From Epiperipatus broadwayi (lineage: Eukaryota > Onychophora > Udeonychophora > Euonychophora > Peripatidae): 64,000 nt of DNA. The position numbers and the translations under genes are program-made. The notes beneath the pieces were generated by a model. The model worked only from the letters and a program-made list of their open reading frames with translations. It was not told the origin of the DNA and searched no databases. The stretch is from positions 188,001-252,000 of the forward strand of contig JAQFVV010000545.1 in the NCBI GenBank assembly GCA_028023455.1, written 5' to 3'. Below, piece by piece: positions 35,736 through 48,260 of this stretch (its first letter is position 1; every line of letters starts with the position of its first letter).

Positions 35736-37590
35736 CATCATCATCAATCATTATCAATCCACTGCAGGATGAAGGTCTGTCCAAGTTCAATCCATCTTCT
35801 CCAATCTTTAGCTTCTCTTCCCACATCACCCCTGCACACTTTCTTATTTCATCCATCCATCTCACATGTGGTCTCTCTCTGTGTCTTTTACAATCTCTTG
35901 GAATCCTGTTTAAGATTTCAATTGTCCATTTATTATCTCTTCTAGCAATATGTCCAGCCCAATTCCACTGTTTGTTCTCTTACCCATATATTGTGTTTTC
36001 GATCTCTTCTTGTTATTCCAACATGCATCTTTCCATACTTCTTTGAGTGGTCTGAAGTCTCTGTATTGCTCTTCTATTAAGTATCCAAGTCTCAGATCCA
36101 TAAGTAAGAACTGGTAAAACACATTTATTAAAAACTTTCCTTTTCAAACACATAGGCATATTTCCTTTTAGTATCAAGTTATTTCTACCAAAAACACTCC
36201 AACCAATTTTAATTCTATGATTAATTTCATCCATTATGTTCCCATCTGTATTAATAATCTGACCGAGATATTTGTAACTGTTAACTTCTTCTAACTCATC
36301 CCAGTCAATCTTTATTTTCATATTTTGAGAAAATCCATTAAACATTACTTTAGTCTTTTTAACATTTATCTTTAGTCCTACTTTCATCTGATAACTCCTG
36401 CAACATTTCCTGCAGCTCTAAAGCATTATTTGCAAAAACAGCTACATCATCTGCAAAATCTAAATGACTTAAATAATCACCATTTACTTGCATTCCTTTA
36501 GCTTACCATTTTAATTCACAAAATACTTCTTGCAGCACTGCTGTAAAAAGTTTTGGAGATATGGAGTCACCCTGTCTTACACCCTTCTCAATGTTGACTT
36601 TCCTAGTATCATTATGTAATCTAATTGTTGCTGTTGCATTTTTATAAATATTTTTTTAAAATATGACAATATCCTGGATCCATATCTTGATGATCCAATG
36701 CTTTAATCACTGAAATGTTTATAGAATCAAATGCCTTTTCATAATCTACAAATCCAAAGCATAATGGCAACTCATATTCATTTGTCCTTTCTATAACTTC
36801 TCTCAATACCTGGATATGATCTACTGTACTAAAATTTTCCATTTTTAAATCCAGCTTGTTCTCTTAGTTGCTGGAAATCCAATGTTCTCTGTAGACGAAT
36901 TGTAATTACCTTGGTAAAAATTTTGTATAAAACTGATAAAAGGCTGATAGGTCTGTAATTTCTAATATCTTCTTTATCAACTTTTTTAAATATTAATATT
37001 ATTACTGCATTCTTCCAATCTTCCGGTACATCTTTATCATTTAGACATTTGGCATATAACTGCTAAAATTGTTTCTATTTCTTCACCTGCTTCTTTTAAT
37101 ATATCAATTATAATTCCACCATTACCTGGAGCCTTTTTTTCTTCATACATTTAATTGCATGTCTCACTTCTTCATTTAAAATTCTGGGCAATTCAGAAAA
37201 TGTAATAGATATAGGAGGTACTTGTTCTTTATTACTATATAATTTTTGATAAAAGTATTCTACACATTTCATGATGTCATCACTTTTTTTAGTAATAATT
37301 CCATCTTTTTTTTCTTATTGCAGATATAAATTTCCTACCAATACCAAAATGTCATTTTACACTCTTGGGTCTTTTGTTCTCTTCTACAGCTTTCCTTGCT
37401 AGTTCACAGTTATACTTTCTTATATTCTGCATCATTTTACAAAATTCAAGATAGTCAATCCTTTTTAATGCACCATTTTTGTATATCTTCATATTGCTTC
37501 TTTCTTCATAAATTCTCTAGTCTCAGTAGAAATTGTATTGGTCAATTGGTGCTTTTTTCTATCAGCTATCTTTGTTGGTTTTTAAAACTT
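35736..37590 (-). mobile_element. RTE-type LINE, 5'-truncated copy
   Basis: On the minus strand this matches the full-length RTE at 58.5-61.8 kb from its linker region (GACAAAGATAGCTG equivalent near 37,580) to the 3' end (TGATTGATGATGATG at 35,736). Readable pieces include [20 protein letters not shown] (36,642-36,842 frame), [22 protein letters not shown] and [13 protein letters not shown] (36,013-36,387 frame). Frameshifts and stops break it throughout. It keeps a five-base stretch that the longer copy lacks at the RT frame break. Confidence 0.85.
36013..36387 (-). pseudogene. RTE reverse transcriptase thumb fragment
   Basis: 124 open codons in the truncated RTE copy. [14 protein letters not shown] follows the RT palm, [15 protein letters not shown] matches the YLG motif, and [28 protein letters not shown] is the typical post-RT segment of RTE proteins. 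It ends in a frameshift. It is part of a dead copy. Confidence 0.8.
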
Positions 37591-39023
37591 TTTTTTTTCA
37601 CAAAGTACTTTGTATTATATAAAATAATGTGTTTTATTTAATGGTTCAATACCAATAAAATTAAGTACCAAGTAATAAAAGTTCACTCTCTTATCTTGTT
37701 TTATACTATTGGTGAAATTTTGTTATATGATTAATAATTGTGATTGAATTTTAAAGCCTATTTTATATATGCAAACTAATGTTTTGATTAACATTTCCAC
37801 TTTTTGCTTAGAAATTTGTTTTTGAGAAATTTAATTTAAAATTAATTTTAAGTGAAATTGATAAAGTATACATTCCCACTATACAAACATTCCTGCATAC
37901 CTTTTCATACTTATGTTAAAATCATGTGTGGTATAAAAATGGAATGATGTTAATAAATAAATATATTAATTTTATCAATATTAAAAAATAAAATGTTGAA
38001 CTAAAATACTGAAATTATTTTGACTGCAAACACACCCACATTCATTCTTAAAGCAAAGTATTTTAATTTATATATATACTATTATTAAAAATATATGGAT
38101 ATTTTAATACACATATTACTCTAGTATTTTATATCTCATTTTCTAAAAATGCATTATTATAAATTATTGTTCATAATTGTATCCAAATGATGAGTTCAGT
38201 TTGCACCCCTTTAAAATAATATATAATACTAAAAATATAATTATGGAATGTAATTTATTTTATCTATGTAAGAGAGCAAGACTACCCCCTCCTGCTTTTT
38301 ATTCAAACTTCAATACTGGGATAAGAAGATTGAATTTATCAATTAAAAATAAAATTAAAAAAAAAGTTACAAAGTGAAAAAAACTATTATTTTTTATGGC
38401 CTTTTACACAATTAAATCAAAAAAATTTCTGAACCATTATTAATCATTTTGTATGCACATATATCTTAATGTCAGGTGCCTATAAAGACTAATATTAAAT
38501 TGATTATTCTTCAATTCTTCTGAAGTAAGTCCAACTTTTTTTCTTCAGGTTTCCTTATTTTTTATTTCTTCAGACATAATGCTCAACTTATTGAATACTT
38601 ATTTAAATATATTCATCATCATGTTATTAATAATAATATTTCTGGAAGCTTTTGGCTTTTTTTCAGCCCATGTTTCCTGTGTATTAATATCTACCAATAT
38701 TAGGTTCTGGAATTTTCTATGTTTTTTTGTTATTTGTATACTACCCTCAGTTCCTCTTTTCTCAACTTAGGTTTTTTTTTTTTTTAGGGAGATAATCTAT
38801 AGCAATTGATAAACTTTTTGAGTATTGCTTATCTTTTCTTCTATAAAAGCTGTTAAAGATGACTTGGGCTATTTAATATATAAATACACACACACACACA
38901 ATACTTACAAATAAATACCATAAACTTGAAGAAATTATTTGGTATATAATTAGAAAGATAGGGAAATAACTGATACAGATGTGGTGTTTGTATTTTTATG
39001 TATTTTTTTTTTGTACTTTAACA
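37591..39023. other. Noncoding, upstream of the candidate host exons
   Basis: No confirmed exon. The open frames at 38,177-38,377 and 38,579-38,770 (plus) are short, without recognisable motif or convincing splice borders. A (CA)n tract lies at 38,886-38,900. The last part (TTTTTTTTTGTACTTTAACAG, ending 39,023) is a good polypyrimidine-acceptor signal for the next exon. Confidence 0.5.
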
Positions 39024-39034
39024 GAATCTAATCA

Positions 39035-39390
39035 ATGGAGAAGAAATCATTGTTTGAGCAAATTTTTGAGTATAAATTAAATATTTTACTTAAACATTCG
39101 CAAGAACTAACACAGATTTTCCTTATTCAAATCCTTCAAGATATAAGTTTTTATAGTCTTGGTTGTATAGCTTCAGAAAACAATCACACATTTCTTTATG
39201 AAATTCCAGAGTCAGCAGAGGAAGTTTTGATTAATTTGGGCTTTCTGAATGATGAAAGAGTAATTCCTGACTATTTTTTAACTTCATGGAATGAAAAATG
39301 GAAAAATATAAGTAGTTCATCAAAATTGACTTTTAAATCCGATGAATTCAACAGAAGAATATGGAAAAAAAATATAATCCCAAGATCTTG
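39035..39390 (+). CDS. Host gene candidate, coding exon 1 (ITPRID/TESPA1-like motif, tentative)
   Basis: Preceded by a strong acceptor at 39,023. The frame is closed by TAA just upstream of ATG 39,035, so this ATG is probably the true start. It is open for 128 codons in AT-rich DNA with mixed, soluble-protein composition. A donor TCTTG/GTGTGA at 39,391 would end the exon in phase 2. Residues 66-82 (SAEEVLINLGF...IPDYFL) resemble the E-E-x-L-x-x-LGF...IPxRF segment at the IP3-receptor-binding region of the KRAP/ITPRID/TESPA1 family. That resemblance is short and from memory, so function is unproven. No TE motif is present. Confidence 0.5.
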
Positions 39391-39886
39391 GTGTGATAAA
39401 ATGAATATTTTTAGAAATTAAAAATTATTTCATTTTTAATTTGACTAAGTTAAAAATAATACTGTTTAAAATAATCAAGAAATCAAAATCTATAAGTCAA
39501 TTATTTATAAACATTTTTTGGGGTACTTTAAAAAAACTGAGAATATATATATATATTTGCTTTAATTGGGAAAATTTTTAACATTTATTCGCAAACGCAG
39601 AAACTTTATTATTATATTATCTACTAATAATAGTTTTCTGCTCAAATATTAGATAAATCACTCACAGCTGATGAATTTTAAAAGCATTGAACTTTAATTA
39701 TATAATCATTTAAACAATATTGTTACTTCATGCAAATAATAATTAAAGAGTGTGTATATAACAAAGAAAATTATTAGACTAGAAGATTGACAAGCAATAA
39801 ACTATTATTATCAGTGAAAAGTTTAAATGTCTTTCTGTATATTTTTATGGCAAGTTTATTATTTTACAAATCTTAAGAAAGGAAAG

Positions 39887-40784
39887 TAATATGTGTACTA
39901 AAGAGAAAAAAAATTATATTAAAATAAATAATAGAACTATGAATTGTAATACATCAAACATTGAACCTATTAGCAATGATACTGATATTTCTCTATTTAA
40001 TCAAGAATCAAATAATTCTATTAAGACTAGTTGTGATGTTAGCTGTGATACCTATTGGACACATGATGGAGAAATAATTCTAATTGATAACTTGTCTGAA
40101 TTGGAGCATTCCAATAAAGAAATATATAGCACTGAGACTGGACCAGACCTAAAAAGTGATTTAATGAATAAATCAGATTTAATATCTACAAAGCCATTTG
40201 TAGTACCAGTACCATATAAATTAAATAATAAGCATTCTATTAAAAATTCAACTATTTTCTTTGACTATAATATAAATGGAAAAAAATCTTTAAGTGAAAT
40301 TGAACAAAAAGTATTAGATCCCCAATGTGAATCCAATGAAGAAGTTTGTTTTGATAATGGATGTACATCTAAAGAGTGTGGATCTTATATTGATTTTCAA
40401 CAAGAATTTAAAGTATTTAATACAAATAAATTGTATTATCAAAATGATTTAGATCATAGAAATAATGTGTTTGATCCTTTTAATTCCGATATCTTTTTGC
40501 ATCATCATTTATCTTGTGAGTATTTGTGGAGAACAATTAAAGATAAATCTTTTAATATTGCAGAGTGTAAAAGATTACCAGCCATTATGGAAAATGAAGA
40601 AAGTGAACAATCTTTAGATAAAGAAATCATGATTCAAACAAAGAAAGTTGAAAAAAATCTTCATAACAGTGATGCAACAGAAAATATAATGCACATGTGT
40701 AATAAAGTTGTGGATATTAAGAATGATATGAATAAAATAATACTAAAATTTTCCACTTTGGAGAATAATACAGTTGATACCACT
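39887..40784 (+). CDS. Host gene candidate, large exon 2
   Basis: A 300-codon open frame, the longest in the window not tied to a TE. An acceptor (CTTAAGAAAGGAAAG, ending 39,886) restores the phase left by exon 1, and a strong donor ACT/GTAAGG follows 40,784; the frame itself runs to a TAA at 40,791. Composition is acidic, Ser/Asn-rich and Cys-containing, largely disordered-looking. The last 70 residues (about 229-300), with VEKNLH and VVDIKNDMNKIILKFSTL, look like a short coiled coil. No TE or enzyme motif was recognised. If the gene is ITPRID-like, a C-terminal coiled coil would fit. Confidence 0.5.
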
Positions 40785-40799
40785 GTAAGGTAAACAATA

Positions 40800-42100
40800 T
40801 TAGTTAGCATAATAATCAATTCATTTTGATATATAAAAAATATTTTTTGTTTTGTTTTGCAATATAAATTTGAAATTTAAATTATACTATAATCATATTA
40901 TAGATCTTATTAATAATTCTTATATTAAGATTGAATATTAAAACAGTATCAAAACAATTATCCAAATTAACTTATAACAAGATGAGATCTTAGTCTGAAA
41001 AGTTTAAGAAAACTTAAAAAGTATTCCTTTAATATTCTTATCAGCAAAATAATAATTCATTAATTTGTTGTGTGCACTATAATTTAAAATCATGAGTGGA
41101 TGTTATAGTATATTCTCAAAGTGACTTTTAATACTTAAATTCATTAATTAGTGAAATGTGAAAAATAATTATTATTGGGCAGTTTCAGAAAACTTTATTT
41201 AAAACAATGCAATATGATGTTTATTTAGAAGGAAATGATTTTTCTTAGTGATTCAGGTAATTAAAAAGTTATATGAGTTGCATTCAATTATTTGGAATTA
41301 TGTTATAAATTTAAGTTTTAATATAAAAAACATTTACTAAGAAGAGATTTTTACTGTCATATACTATTTTTTCTATTTCTTTTTTTATGTTATCCTAAAT
41401 TTTTTTTAAATCTATTTTTATGTTAAATGATTTATTGAAAATTAGTTTGATTGAACAATAAACTGATAAGCATTGTCAATGATAATATTTACTAATATCA
41501 ACTTAATAATATATTTTTCAGTTATACATCATGTCATAATGAATCATTGCAATTCATCGATTATTTTAAATTATTCATTAGCCATTAACAAATCAGCTAC
41601 TAAATATCTCCCATAATTTTTTTTCTCTTGCAATATGCATGCTCTACATTTACCATTAGCTGAATATATAAATTAACATTTTCATTTGTCTGTAATTTAA
41701 ATATTGAGTTGATTTCAAAATTATTTATTACTGTAAGTCATTCTGTCCAAAAAAAATACTTAGTTTTTAAGAGATTGTAGTTTTTATTACAAAATATATT
41801 TTGTGCTGTTTAATATAATGAAAAGGTAATGGATTTGGTAGCTAAACTTTCTGAAATCAAGCTTATCACTTTCATTGCTCAAACATCATCTGACCCCCTA
41901 AGTAATTAAACATTGTTACTATAAAATTTAGTGCAGGTTGAATTTAAATGATTTTAAGTTTTTTCTTTTTTATATGCACCCATTTAGATTGTATTTTTTT
42001 TTATCTTGTTAAAAGAATTGCATAAATTTTGTTTTTGGATACTTAATTAAGGTAAATAATTTAATATTTATACCATTAATTGTAAGATTTGTGTACTTAT
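40800..42100. other. Putative intron
   Basis: No repeat or TE domain recognised between the two candidate exons; A/T-rich with T-run-rich tracts. It carries a donor at 40,785 and an acceptor at 42,115 if the gene model is right. Confidence 0.4.
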
Positions 42101-42115
42101 CTCCCCATTTTCCAG

Positions 42116-42283
42116 ATCAGTATCAATTCTATATTTGCAATAGTGCTGACATATAACATTTTAAAATTATATATTACACAAAATTATTTTTGTTTGAAAG
42201 ATTTAATAAAGACAAAATATAACTATGATACCATGATAAAAAAACCTGAAAATATTTTAAGCAAAGGGTGGCAGATATTCTAG
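42116..42283 (+). CDS. Host gene candidate, possible last coding exon
   Basis: The acceptor CTCCCCATTTTCCAG ends at 42,115. The frame that continues exon 2 in phase 0 is open for 55 codons to a TAG at 42,281-42,283. Joined lengths (356 + 898 + 168) are a multiple of three, giving about 473 residues. The segment is hydrophobic then Lys-rich and has no recognised motif; an open run of this length is not strong evidence in AT-rich DNA. An alternative is that exon 2 ends at its own TAA. Confidence 0.3.
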   Translation: MSINSIFAIVLTYNILKLYITQNYFCLKDLIKTKYNYDTMIKKPENILSKGWQIF

Positions 42284-43370
42284 AATATCTTTAGTGAGAA
42301 TATTTGATAGATTGATTTATTTAACATGATTACAAAGTCATCCATTTTGTAATTTTTCAATGTTTTAATAACTATATTTTAAAAATAAATTTAGGATTTT
42401 GCTATAAGTTGAATTTAAATTTGAGATGAATTGATGCCAATTTATGCAAAGTATATTTTAAAGTTTACAACTTTAATATTTATAATTGTGTGAATTAATC
42501 AGTGTAAAGTTTAAATAAATAGTGTGATTTAATGCCTGTAAATAAGTTTTAAATAAGTATACAAGTTAATAAACTGAAAACATTTTTTAGATTAAACTAA
42601 AATTAACAAGTTTTTTTCACTGCCTTTCCCCTTTGCAAAACAAAAACAATAAAATTTCTATTAGAATTTTCCACACTTTTGTAATGTTGTGTTTAAACCA
42701 AATAAAACAAAGATAATTAATTGTTTGTTTATAAGTATATGTTGGATATTAGACTATATTCATCATCTAGAATTAATTGCTAAAAATCTTTAGAAGAATG
42801 TAAACTTTATTTAAATTTTCAATTACATTTATCTATCAGTAATAGCACACAAATTAGTACATAACACAGTGTTTCATATGGTATTATTGTTTTATCTTTT
42901 GATATTTCTGGCCTGATTAATGACAGTATTAATATGGAAATTGAATTTGAGATCTTTTGACTCATGAATACCAAATTTACAATTGTGTTCTAACCAACTG
43001 GGATATTCTGTCAAAGGCAACAATAAGCTAAAATTTTATATACTTATTTATAAGGGTTCTTTTTACATTTCTTTTTGAGGGAAAGATTAGCAAGTTATTT
43101 ATAAATGTTATTACAATGACATATAGGTTATTTGCCATTATCACTTAATGTCTTGCTTTTACTTTTTCCTTTCTGCCCAATATTTTTTATCAATTGAACA
43201 TAAGTTCATTTGCATGATCTACTACTTTAGATGCATCTTTTTTGATCTCTTTAATCATGTTTTTTACTGTTTTTCAATGGGTTGTCTGTTTTACTTATGT
43301 ATAATCTTCCACACTCATATATTTTTTTTACTTTTCAGCACTTTCAGTTTAGTTTTTGTAGAGTTTATGA
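42284..43370. other. Noncoding stretch
   Basis: No supported gene. The hydrophobic plus-strand frame at 43,148-43,498 overlaps, on the opposite strand, the Penelope-like RT relic and is its shadow. Confidence 0.45.
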
Positions 43371-43379
43371 TTCTTCATA

Positions 43380-43990
43380 GTATACTATGGCTTTGGAAAG
43401 CTGTTATTATATTGATTGCAATGCTATTTCTGGTAGATATGGATACAAGTACTATAATTGTTTTTACTTTTGATGTCTTTAAAGATTTTTTTTTTTGATG
43501 ATAGATAATTAATAACCATTTTTTTATGCAAGTCTGTTCTATGTAGAACTTCTTTTCTCAAATCACTGCTTTTTGGTCAAGCTAGTACTTTATCATGTGG
43601 CTATGCAGTAAATGTATCATCAACATAGTAAAACCAAACTCTAGATTGAATATTTATGATTGTTGTTTACATTACTTTCATGTAAATGTTGCCTATCAGG
43701 AATGACAGTAGTTAAACCATATCCATTGTTTAATTTTAATGAAGAATTCTATGTTATATTGAATGTATGACAGTTATGCAGAATGTCAATAATAGAAATT
43801 GTTTTAATTTGTAAGCTATCTTCCTCGTTTAATCTTTTTTACAATATATACTGATTCTTTATAGAATATATTTGAGAATTAGCTTTCAATATCAAAGTTT
43901 ATAAATATAAAATATTTATTTAAATTTTATATTCCTGGTTAATTCCATAAAGTGCTTAGAATCACTGATAAAGGGCTGTGTCTTGTATGC
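43380..43990 (-). pseudogene. Penelope-like RT relic with intact YVDDT motif
   Basis: On the minus strand at about 43,640-43,600 one frame reads VWFYYVDDTFTA, the catalytic RT motif C of Penelope-like elements. It is preceded within 60 bases by a shifted FLIGNIYMK segment, matching the xxANIYMEYFE run after motif B. Downstream, stretches such as KEVLHRTDLHKKMV continue with stops. It is older than the 17 kb family and probably a different lineage, since those copies read YVNVT and FINEL. Limits are approximate. Confidence 0.55.
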
Positions 43991-44720
43991 AAAAGTCTAA
44001 GAACTTTAAAAAGAAATGTCAGATGAAGGCATTCATAATCTCCAAAATAGAAGGGCTGTAAGTTTTTATGAAGTATCTGAAGAAATTTTTAAATCTGTTT
44101 TTGGCTTATTAGTTTCAAAATTTATTGAAATTTTTTTTTAAGAATATAAACACCTATACATTTTTGCTATCTGATCTGAAGAATGCTTAAATTATTTCCA
44201 TTTATAAAATTTACAAGGAATTTAAAAAATCATTAGTAATTATTGTTGAATATCATTTTTATTCATTTCATTCAAAGTATGTTCTAGTATGTTATTAAAT
44301 AGGTTATTTCTAGTCATAGATGAGAGGTTATCAAAGATTTATTACAGGTATCTGTAGATTTTGATATGGTCAAGCCATGGTAGTTCATCAAACTTTATTC
44401 ATAATTTACAAAACTGTAACTGATAAAGGAGAGATAACATTTATAGTGGATGTGGACTAAGAACATCCAAAAAGTCAGAACATTATTACTCTATATAATT
44501 AAAGATTATGAAGAAAAATATCACCACTTTCATTGGATCTCATAAGAAACTTATGATAATAGTGATAATGCCCACTTTTCTTTAAGTAATACACTATGGT
44601 GCTGATGTGTTAGCAAAAATTAATATCACTCATGTTTAATATTAACTAAAATTAATATGTGTTATTTATTATTTTCTGTATATAAAGTGTAGGATTAAAT
44701 ATTAATAAGCAATGTTTCTA
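43991..44720. other. Noncoding or unreadably decayed element
   Basis: May include more of the 5' part of the minus-strand Penelope-like relic, but no domain can be supported. Confidence 0.35.
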
Positions 44721-44721
44721 T

Positions 44722-45345
44722 ATCATCATCATCATCAACAACCATTATCAATCCATTGCAGGATGAAGGTCTCTCCAAGTTCAATCCATCTTCTCCAATC
44801 TTTAGCTTCTCTTCTCCACAACACCCCTGCACACTTTCTTATTTCATTTATCCATCTCACATGTGGTCTCTTTCTGGATCTTTTACAATCTCTTGGAATC
44901 CAGTTTAAGATTTCAATTGTCCATCTATTATCATCTCTTCTAGCAACATGTCCAGCCCAACTCCACTTCAGTCTTTTAATTTTTTCAATGAGGTCAGTAA
45001 CACTTGTTTGTTCTCTTACCCATATATTGCATTTTTGATCTCTTCTTGATACTCCCAACATAATCTTTCCATACTTCTTTGAGTGGTCTGAAGTCTCTGT
45101 ATTGCTCTTCTTTTAAGTATCCAAGTCTCAGATCCATAAGTAAGAACTGGTAAAACACATTTATTAAAAACCTTTTCAAACATATAGGCATATTTCCTTT
45201 TAGTATCAAGTTATTTCTACCAAAGCACTCCAACCAAGTTTAATTCTATGATTAATTTTATTCATTATGTTCCCATCTGTATTAATAATCTGACCGAGGT
45301 ATTTGTAACTGTTAACTTCTTCTAACTCATCCCAATCAATTGATT
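44722..45345 (-). mobile_element. RTE-type LINE, short 3' fragment
   Basis: The minus strand matches the last 600 bases of the full-length RTE (61,160-61,760), ending in the same GATGATGATGAT tail at 44,722. The frame 45,061-44,735 reads [35 protein letters not shown], the conserved RTE C-terminal region; a second frame (45,233-44,994) holds the part before it. It is cut off abruptly at about 45,345, as expected for incomplete reverse transcription. Confidence 0.85.
44735..45061 (-). pseudogene. RTE ORF C-terminal fragment
   Basis: 108 codons. [23 protein letters not shown] and [17 protein letters not shown] are the typical basic tail of RTE ORFs; the end (FILQWIDNG) is the normal C terminus. 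It is nearly identical to the matching part of the 58.5 kb copy. It lacks EN and RT, so it is inactive. Confidence 0.8.
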
Positions 45346-45559
45346 AGTCTATTAATTCACATTAGTTATATAATATTCATTCATCTGAAGCAATAAGTTG
45401 TTATAGCAAATATAATTCCAAGCAATAATTTCTAGTTTAGAGAAAAGATGAATAAATTTGCAGTTCGGATAAAACATAATATTTCATGAAGCAATCTTAA
45501 CATTTTTGTAGTAAAATTCAAATATTGGTTTTCATTCCCTTTTATAATTCATTATTGAA

Positions 45560-46285
45560 GTGATATTGTTGTGTTTTGATCTGGAATACAGATTCAAACT
45601 ACAGAAATTAATGTAAAATAATACTGAAACAAGTATTACAATTAATATATTTATTATGTACAAATATATATAATACAATATATACAAATGAATATTTACA
45701 AATTGAATATTGGAGTTTAATGTAAATTCTGGGTTCTGCCTGCTGCTTCCAGCCACACCTGATGGCTTGCCTCACAGGTAGGGTCTATGACTCTTCCAGC
45801 TGTACAAGACAGCTTGCCTCGAGCCGAGAGTGGTCTTAGCAGCGTCTGGTCTCTGTGGGACTTGCCTAGCTGCATAGACTAAATAGCATAGTGCTATCAA
45901 TGGGAATACTTGCTGCTGTTTAGGTTAGCAGAGCTTTCCTGGGAGAACGCAAAGAGTCTTTTCAGGTTAGACACGTTTTTCCTTGATTCTCACAAAAGGC
46001 TGACTATTTATACCCAGATCCCTGACCTTATTGAAAACCTTCAGATTCAGCAAGCATAGTTGTTTATTGGCCTGTGGTAAACAATGCTTAATCCGATCAG
46101 ATAAGGAGGCATCTGGAATAGTCCACTTCTGAGAGAAGGGAGGACTATAACAGATATATATTGTCTGACTAATATAGAGGAGTATTTTCCACTAAGAAAC
46201 ATGTTTCATTGATTAATTACACAGACCGCATTTTAGTGTTGGTTGTCAAGATGACTATTTCTGAATTTAAATCCTACAGCAGTCC
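45560..46285 (-). mobile_element. LTR-like block (possible solo LTR)
   Basis: A GC-richer block about 720 bp long. On the minus strand it carries a good TATA box (GGGTATAAATAGTC, about 46,000), and AATAAA near 45,655. The lower-coordinate edge reads TGTTGTGTTTTG on the plus strand (minus-strand end ...CAAAACACAACA), and the other edge is near CCTACAGCA. TG...CA ends plus promoter and poly-A signal suggest a solo LTR. I could not find a matching 5 bp target duplication, so exact limits are uncertain. Confidence 0.5.
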
Positions 46286-46289
46286 TTCT

Positions 46290-47900
46290 GCATACAGTTA
46301 GTAAGAAAACTCAACAATTTTTGACATATAAGTGTATTTATAGATTCCTGACATATGATTAATGTGATTATAGTTTTTACCCAAAATCCTATTTTTTTTG
46401 GATTTTTATGAAGCAGATGACGTTTGGAGATTTTAAAGTTTATTGTGCCAAAATTTGTGATATTCTAAAATTCTAGATGAATATTATTTGAAATATTAAA
46501 ATTTCAGATTACATTAATTAATGATCAAAAATAAAATAAAACTACATGTTCTTGTTTTACAAATAAATTATTTATAATATTAAAATATTAACTAAATGAT
46601 TTACTCTAATAATAAATTTTTCTAAAGTATTTTCTGATTATATGTTTTAAATTCTAAATACATTCAACTGTAACAATCTTGCTAGCACTTGCACATATTT
46701 CAGTATTATGTTAAAGCTTTAAATTGTTATTAAGTGTAGTCTGATTATCTAACTATAATAATAAAATCTACTATTGTAATAAAATATTTTTAAATACTTT
46801 ATTTTCGTTATAGTTAGTGTTATGCATTTTTATCCTATCTGTTATTCTTTCAAAATTGATTTTAAGTGCATGTGTATCTTTTTAAAGTCTCTTTCAACCA
46901 CAATAAAACAAAATTTGATATATATAATTTTTCTTAAGATGCCTGAGTATTTATAAGTCTGTATGAAAGACGTCTTGGATAATTTAATAACTTGCTTCAC
47001 TAGGTATTATCACTGACAATATAAGTAACTCTTCCAAACAGCACTAATAACGGCAATAATCAATATTTATTTTTTTGATAAGCCAATATATTTTTTTAGA
47101 ATTTATGATTGTAACTATTAACTTGGATCTTACTATATCATTACATAAATAATGAGATGAAATATTGCTATTACTATTTGAAAATTTGAGATATTTGAAT
47201 TGAAAAATGCTGTTAAAGATAATGTATATTATGTATAACTTTGGTTTATGTGTTTTATGTTAGGAATATTTGGAACAGTTTGTAAAGAAAAAAATAAATG
47301 AGGATAATAGTTTACAAAACAGAACAATTCTTCCTATAAAAAGTATTATTGAATTCAACATTCTGCATAATAATACCATATATTCACTGCAACACAGAAT
47401 TCTTTGAATGAATGTCTATGGATTCATTACTGTTATCCCTGATCAACAATATTTAGTTAGAATAACTATAAATCACAACTATAAATACTGATTGATTTAT
47501 TTCTGAAGTCTAGCTTTACTCTGTTAGTGCTACATTTGTTGTATGGCTACATGAGGAAATGTTAATACAAACATTCTGGATACTTATCAGCAGCATATAC
47601 CTTCAATTGAATTCATGATAGAATATTTTTTAAATGATATTCTTAGCTCTTCTTGTGACAAGTTTCCACCTTGGGCAAAATCAAAGCTACAGTCTATAGA
47701 TAACTTACATATACAGAAAAATACCTAGCATATACATCCAATCATGACATAGACACAAAATTTGGAGTTATATTATTACTATAGAATAGAGCAATAAAGT
47801 TTGTTCAAAAATCAATGACTTGAAAAAGAAAAGTCTTACATAGAACAACTCTTATGAAGACTGATTATCCATCAGCTATTATTAAAATAACCTTAAATAG
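46290..47900. other. AT-rich noncoding stretch
   Basis: Nothing recognisable: no exon, TE domain or RNA gene. Confidence 0.45.
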
Positions 47901-47929
47901 ATAATAAAATGAAACATCAAAAGAAAAAA

Positions 47930-48260
47930 TAATTATAAATGCTGCAATGTATTCACAATGGGATAGCAGAAGAACTAAAGAAAATTTACAATTAATTAAA
48001 ACTATTGTACACTATAAAAAAATCCTAACTTTTACAACCAAGCAAAAAGCAACTGAATTTATGAATACTATGTGAATGTGGAAGTTCTTATCAATAAAAC
48101 TAGATGAGCCCATTGAAAAACAAAAAAAATATATAAGGGAATGATTAAAGAGACAAAGGAACAGATATATCTAAAGTAGCAGATTATATGATTTTCAATA
48201 AAATTATATTTGATTGGAAAATAATGAGGATATTGAGGAAAGTAAAAAGAAAAAAAATTT
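47930..48260 (+). pseudogene. GIY-YIG endonuclease relic of a retroelement
   Basis: Around 48,070-48,100 one frame reads CECGSSY, the cysteine-containing GIY-YIG start seen in some Penelope-like proteins. About 80 bases later comes TDISKVADYMIFNKIIFDWKIMRIL, which fits the K-x-A-x-A-D-H...H-x-x-x-W pattern near the end of that domain. Several stops and frame changes separate the two. It is a different lineage from the 17 and 26 kb copies. The remainder of the element is unreadable. Confidence 0.4.

Noticed and set aside
43148-43498. 116-codon membrane-like plus-strand frame
   Set aside because: T-rich DNA opposite the Penelope-like RT relic gives hydrophobic codons by chance.
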